In this document: in pieces, positions 6,729-8,873 of the stretch
Layout: each line of letters begins with the position of its first letter
How positions within the stretch are numbered: the stretch's first letter is position 1
Translations under genes and position numbers: made by a program
NCBI GenBank assembly: GCA_040235395.1
Contig: JBECKS010000162.1
Coordinates: 1 to 8,873, forward strand
From: JBECKS01 sp040235395
GTDB taxonomy: Bacteria; Pseudomonadota; Gammaproteobacteria; Pseudomonadales; JBECKS01
DNA length: 8,873 nucleotides
Direction: 5' to 3'
Notes under the pieces: generated by a model
The model's database searches: none
Told to the model about the DNA's origin: nothing
What the model saw: the letters and a program-made list of their open reading frames with translations, nothing else

Positions 6729-7901
6729 ATGGATTTTAATTTAAGCGAAGAACAAAGCATGTTGAAAGACAGTGTAGTTAGATTCGTGAGTGATAATTAC
6801 GAACTGTCGAAACGTTTAGTGCAACAGAAAAAAGGCATTGGTTACAGTGAAGATCACTGGAAGACTTTTGCGGAACTTGGTTGGTTAGGTTTACCTTTTC
6901 CAGAAGAGTATGGCGGTCTGGGTGGCAGCGTCATTGATACCATGGTGCTCATGGAAGAATTTGGAAAAGGTTTAATTCTAGAACCTTATTACGCAACCGT
7001 CGTGCTTGCAGGAACTGCATTAAAACTTGGCGGTACAGCAGCGCAAAAAGAAGAATTGATTCCAAAAATAATTGCAGGTGAATGTAAAGCCACTGTTGGC
7101 TATGCCGAGGAACAAAGTCGTTACAATCTTACTGATGTTGCAACATCAGCAAAAAAAGATGGTGATGCATATATTTTAAATGGTCAGAAATCCATGGTAG
7201 CCAATGCAGAAACGGCTGATTACGTCATCATCAGTGCGCGAACCAGTGGCAATCGTGATGATGAAAAAGGCATTAGCTTATTTTTAATTCCAACTACCGC
7301 TGAAGGTTTGAAACGCAGAAATATGAATACGGTGGATGGCTTACGTGCGTCAGAAATTGAATTTGAGAATGTCAAAGTGGGCGCTGATGCAATCGTTGGC
7401 GAACTGGATAATGGATTGTCTTTGCTTAAGCAAATTTCCATGCACGGCATTCTGGCTTTAGGTGCAGAATCTGTTGGCATGATGGAGGCACTTTATAAAG
7501 ATACAGTTGATTACACCAGCCAGCGTATTCAGTTTGATCATCCACTCAGTGAATTCCAGACTGTTAAGCACAGAATGGCAGAAATGTTTACCGAAACAGA
7601 GCTGTGCCGTTCGATTCTTTATCGCGCCACCATGGAACTGGATGACGCTAACCCTGAAGCTGAACTTGATAATCATGCGCTTAAATACATGATTGGAAAA
7701 AACGGCAGGTTTGTTGGTCAAAGCGCTGTGCAATTACACGGTGGTATGGGGCAAACCGAAGAGCTAAGGATTGGTCATTACTTTATTCGTTTAGCGGTAA
7801 TTGATACCCAGTTTGGCGATACCGATTTTCATCTTTCTCAATTTGCTGAGAAGATGGAGAATCCTGAAGGGGAAGATGACAGCATGATGTTGCCGATTTA
7901 G
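6729..7901 (+). CDS. Acyl-CoA dehydrogenase-like partner subunit, probably without its own catalytic base
   Basis: A 390-aa member of the acyl-CoA dehydrogenase family. The N-terminal helical domain contains LGLPFPEEYGGLGG (53-66). The usual SEPGAGSD motif is degraded to AEEQSRYNLTD (126-136). The C-terminal domain keeps the FAD-contact motifs R266/Q268/F269 with F276-Q277 (RIQFDHPLSEFQ) and QLHGGMGQTEEL (335-346). The position aligned with E235 of the first subunit falls near MHGILALG (238-245), where I see no Glu. This fits the small, FAD-contributing subunit of alpha2beta2 dehydrogenases (PimD or FadE27 type). It ends in MMLPI and is followed within 14 nt by a terminator. Codons 311-390 and the terminator recur 351 bp downstream in a diverged copy. 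Pairing with the upstream gene product is inferred from sequence and operon layout. Confidence 0.88.
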   Translation: MDFNLSEEQSMLKDSVVRFVSDNYELSKRLVQQKKGIGYSEDHWKTFAELGWLGLPFPEEYGGLGGSVIDTMVLMEEFGKGLILEPYYATVVLAGTALKLGGTAAQKEELIPKIIAGECKATVGYAEEQSRYNLTDVATSAKKDGDAYILNGQKSMVANAETADYVIISARTSGNRDDEKGISLFLIPTTAEGLKRRNMNTVDGLRASEIEFENVKVGADAIVGELDNGLSLLKQISMHGILALGAESVGMMEALYKDTVDYTSQRIQFDHPLSEFQTVKHRMAEMFTETELCRSILYRATMELDDANPEAELDNHALKYMIGKNGRFVGQSAVQLHGGMGQTEELRIGHYFIRLAVIDTQFGDTDFHLSQFAEKMENPEGEDDSMMLPI

Positions 7902-7940
7902 GTTGGCGAAACTGAAAAAGGAGACTACGGTCTCCTTTTT
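7659..7940 (+). repeat. Direct repeat, copy 1 (3' end of second dehydrogenase gene plus terminator)
   Basis: This 282-bp segment aligns without any gap to 8010-8291 at a constant offset of 351. By hand count 37 positions differ (about 87% identity): 32 in the 243 coding bases, 4 in the 13-nt linker and 1 in the terminator loop. This copy belongs to the intact gene. Confidence 0.95.
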
Positions 7941-7945
7941 ATTTT
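7915..7945 (+). terminator. Rho-independent terminator of the dehydrogenase operon
   Basis: A perfect 11-bp stem AAAAAGGAGAC (7915-7925) / GTCTCCTTTTT (7930-7940) closes a TACG tetraloop and is followed by ATTTT. The A-run before and U-run after make it potentially active on both strands. It starts 14 nt after the stop codon. Confidence 0.92.
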
Positions 7946-7988
7946 GTTATTTTGAACAAGTTGTGCTTGGATGAATCTGGGAAATGTT

Positions 7989-8004
7989 ACTCTGACCCCA
8001 ATTA
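7989..8004. other. Possible scar of a mobile repeat at the duplication junction
   Basis: ACTCTGACCCCAATTA (minus strand TAATTGGGGTCAGAGT) lies directly before the second repeat copy, where similarity to copy 1 stops. From memory, GGGGTCAGAGT-type sequences commonly flank Y1/REP-associated transposase elements in gammaproteobacteria. No transposase gene is present here, so this is at most a relic. The assignment rests on recall of a short motif. Confidence 0.3.
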
Positions 8005-8009
8005 TTCAA

Positions 8010-8252
8010 GCAGAATTGGATAATCACGCGCTCAAATACGTGATTGGAAAAAACGGCAGATTTGTTGGTCAGAGCGCTGTGCAACTACACGGTGGTATGG
8101 GGCAAACCGAAGAACTCCGAATTGGCCATTACTTTATTCGTTTAGCAGTGATTGATACTCAATTCGGTGATACCGATTTTCATCTTACCCAGTTTGCAAA
8201 CAAGATGGATAATCCCGAAGGGGAAGCCGATGGCATGATGTTGCCGATTTAG
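8010..8252 (+). pseudogene. 3' remnant of an acyl-CoA dehydrogenase gene
   Basis: Eighty codons plus stop correspond to residues 311-390 of the second dehydrogenase. The remnant keeps QLHGGMGQTEEL and the MMLPI end but has none of the N-terminal, middle or first C-terminal helical regions, so it cannot fold as an enzyme. Of 27 codons that differ from copy 1, 21 are synonymous and only six change the residue (M to V, S to T, E to N, E to D, D to A, S to G), five of them in the last 22 codons. The frame stays open back to an ATG at 7971 (93 aa), but that prefix is unrelated and has no good Shine-Dalgarno. The synonymous bias indicates divergence as a functional full-length gene before truncation. 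Expression of a 93-aa peptide is possible but unsupported. Confidence 0.85.
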
Positions 8253-8291
8253 GATGGTGAGATTGAAAAAGGAGACTAAGGTCTCCTTTTT
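8010..8291 (+). repeat. Direct repeat, copy 2 (gene remnant plus terminator)
   Basis: The gapless partner of 7659-7940, about 87% identical. It starts abruptly at the codon for A311 and ends with the terminator. The 8-mer TTGGATGA occurs on both sides of it (7967-7974 and 8295-8302). Confidence 0.95.
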
Positions 8292-8292
8292 T
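8266..8292 (+). terminator. Duplicated rho-independent terminator
   Basis: A perfect 11-bp stem AAAAAGGAGAC (8266-8276) / GTCTCCTTTTT (8281-8291) with a TAAG loop and one further T. The stem is identical to that at 7915-7940 and the loop differs by one base. It follows the remnant's stop codon by 13 nt and insulates the downstream gene from the dehydrogenase operon. Confidence 0.88.
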
Positions 8293-8340
8293 GTTTGGAT
8301 GAGGGTATCCTGCTTTGAATCCAATTAATTAAAATGGAAA

Positions 8341-8873
8341 ATGAGTGAAATTATGAGAGTTAAGTCGAGAATAATTTGTTTAGTTTTCTTATTTGGCGCT
8401 TTCTTTAGCACGTATGCTGTTTCAGGGATAATAAATTTTATAGAAAATTTATTCAAAGATCAGGTTGACTATGAAATAAATATTACTAATAGAAAAGGTG
8501 AGCCTATTTCAGGTGCTACTCTTTGGGTTATAAAGAATAGTAGAAACAGAAAAGAAATTGATGAGATGGTTATGCATAGACTAGTAAGTCGATATGGGAA
8601 AGATTTTGACTTTGTTGTTGGAAATCACGTGCCTCATCCATTGTTGAAAGTTTACCATTCTGATATTAAAGGAGGAATTTTTATTAAATATGGTGCGGGT
8701 GATGTTGCTGATATTGAAAACCTTAAGGTTAATTTGGCCGCGCTGAAAAGGGGGTATAAAACTGAGATTTTATCTTTCGAAACACCAATAAACTCAAAAA
8801 GAGAAATAGAAATTAAACTTGAAGAAAACTTTGAACAAGAAATTGATAAGCGATTACTTGCATTGGATGAAGC
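8341..8873 (+). CDS. Probable secreted protein of unknown function, N-terminal part (3' end outside window)
   Basis: A frame with no stop runs from 8341 to the window edge (177 codons). Two starts are possible: ATG 8341 (MSEIMRVKSR...) with poor Shine-Dalgarno spacing, or ATG 8353 (MRVKSR...) with GAG 7 nt upstream. Either gives a signal-peptide-like N-terminus: basic RVKSR, hydrophobic IICLVFLFGAFF, and a possible signal peptidase I cut after STYA. The following segment YEINITNRKGEPISGATLWVI resembles the first strands of carboxypeptidase-regulatory or Ig-like beta-sandwich domains (G.P..GA pattern). I recognise no catalytic motif. The gene is AT-rich (about 28% G+C over its first 120 bases by hand count, against about 43% in a sampled dehydrogenase stretch) and uses AGA and ATA codons often, which suggests acquisition from elsewhere. 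Function is unknown. Confidence 0.72.
   Translation, partial: MSEIMRVKSRIICLVFLFGAFFSTYAVSGIINFIENLFKDQVDYEINITNRKGEPISGATLWVIKNSRNRKEIDEMVMHRLVSRYGKDFDFVVGNHVPHPLLKVYHSDIKGGIFIKYGAGDVADIENLKVNLAALKRGYKTEILSFETPINSKREIEIKLEENFEQEIDKRLLALDE

Noticed and set aside
7971..8252. 93-aa open frame as a functional gene
   Set aside because: It lacks a good ribosome binding site and its first 13 residues come from unrelated junction DNA. The rest is only the last fifth of a dehydrogenase.

Overview
The window looks like chromosomal DNA from a gammaproteobacterium of moderate G+C, probably near the Pseudomonadales/Oceanospirillales. The evidence is a TopA C-terminus very close to the E. coli type, a PsrA-type TetR regulator directly downstream, and an S-methyl-5'-thioinosine phosphorylase that closely resembles the Pseudomonas aeruginosa enzyme as I remember it. 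In P. aeruginosa, topA, lexA, psrA and the thioinosine phosphorylase gene also lie close together. I cannot assign genus or species.

Layout: (1) Bases 1-983 are the 3' end of topA (zinc-finger region plus a Lys/Ala/Ser-rich tail), followed by a strong hairpin terminator. (2) Bases 1048-4213 form a likely plus-strand operon: psrA, a YnaI-like MscS channel, a hypoxanthine-guanine-type phosphoribosyltransferase overlapping it by 4 bp, and the thioinosine phosphorylase. The last two make a coherent salvage route, because the phosphorylase releases hypoxanthine and the transferase can turn it into IMP. (3) Bases 4250-5395 on the minus strand encode an unrecognised six-segment membrane protein with a helical cytoplasmic tail. 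(4) Bases 5511-7945 hold a promoter/operator and two tandem acyl-CoA dehydrogenase genes, the first with a candidate catalytic Glu and the second apparently without one, ending in a perfect hairpin terminator. (5) Bases 7946-8340 hold a diverged, partly duplicated copy of the second dehydrogenase's 3' end with its own copy of the terminator. (6) From 8341 to the window end runs the start of an AT-rich gene for a probable secreted protein.

The most interesting regulatory signal is a pair of matching 18-bp palindromic sites, TTTAAACGC-N3-TTTGAA. One overlaps the psrA promoter and the other, inverted, precedes the acyl-CoA dehydrogenase pair 4.4 kb away. This suggests that PsrA regulates itself and this fatty-acid/acyl-CoA oxidation operon. 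The most interesting structural signal is the gapless 282-bp duplication at offset 351. Its differences are mostly synonymous, so the fragment looks like the relic of a diverged full gene and not a simple recent duplication. I found no CRISPR array, tRNA, rRNA, integrase or complete transposon.
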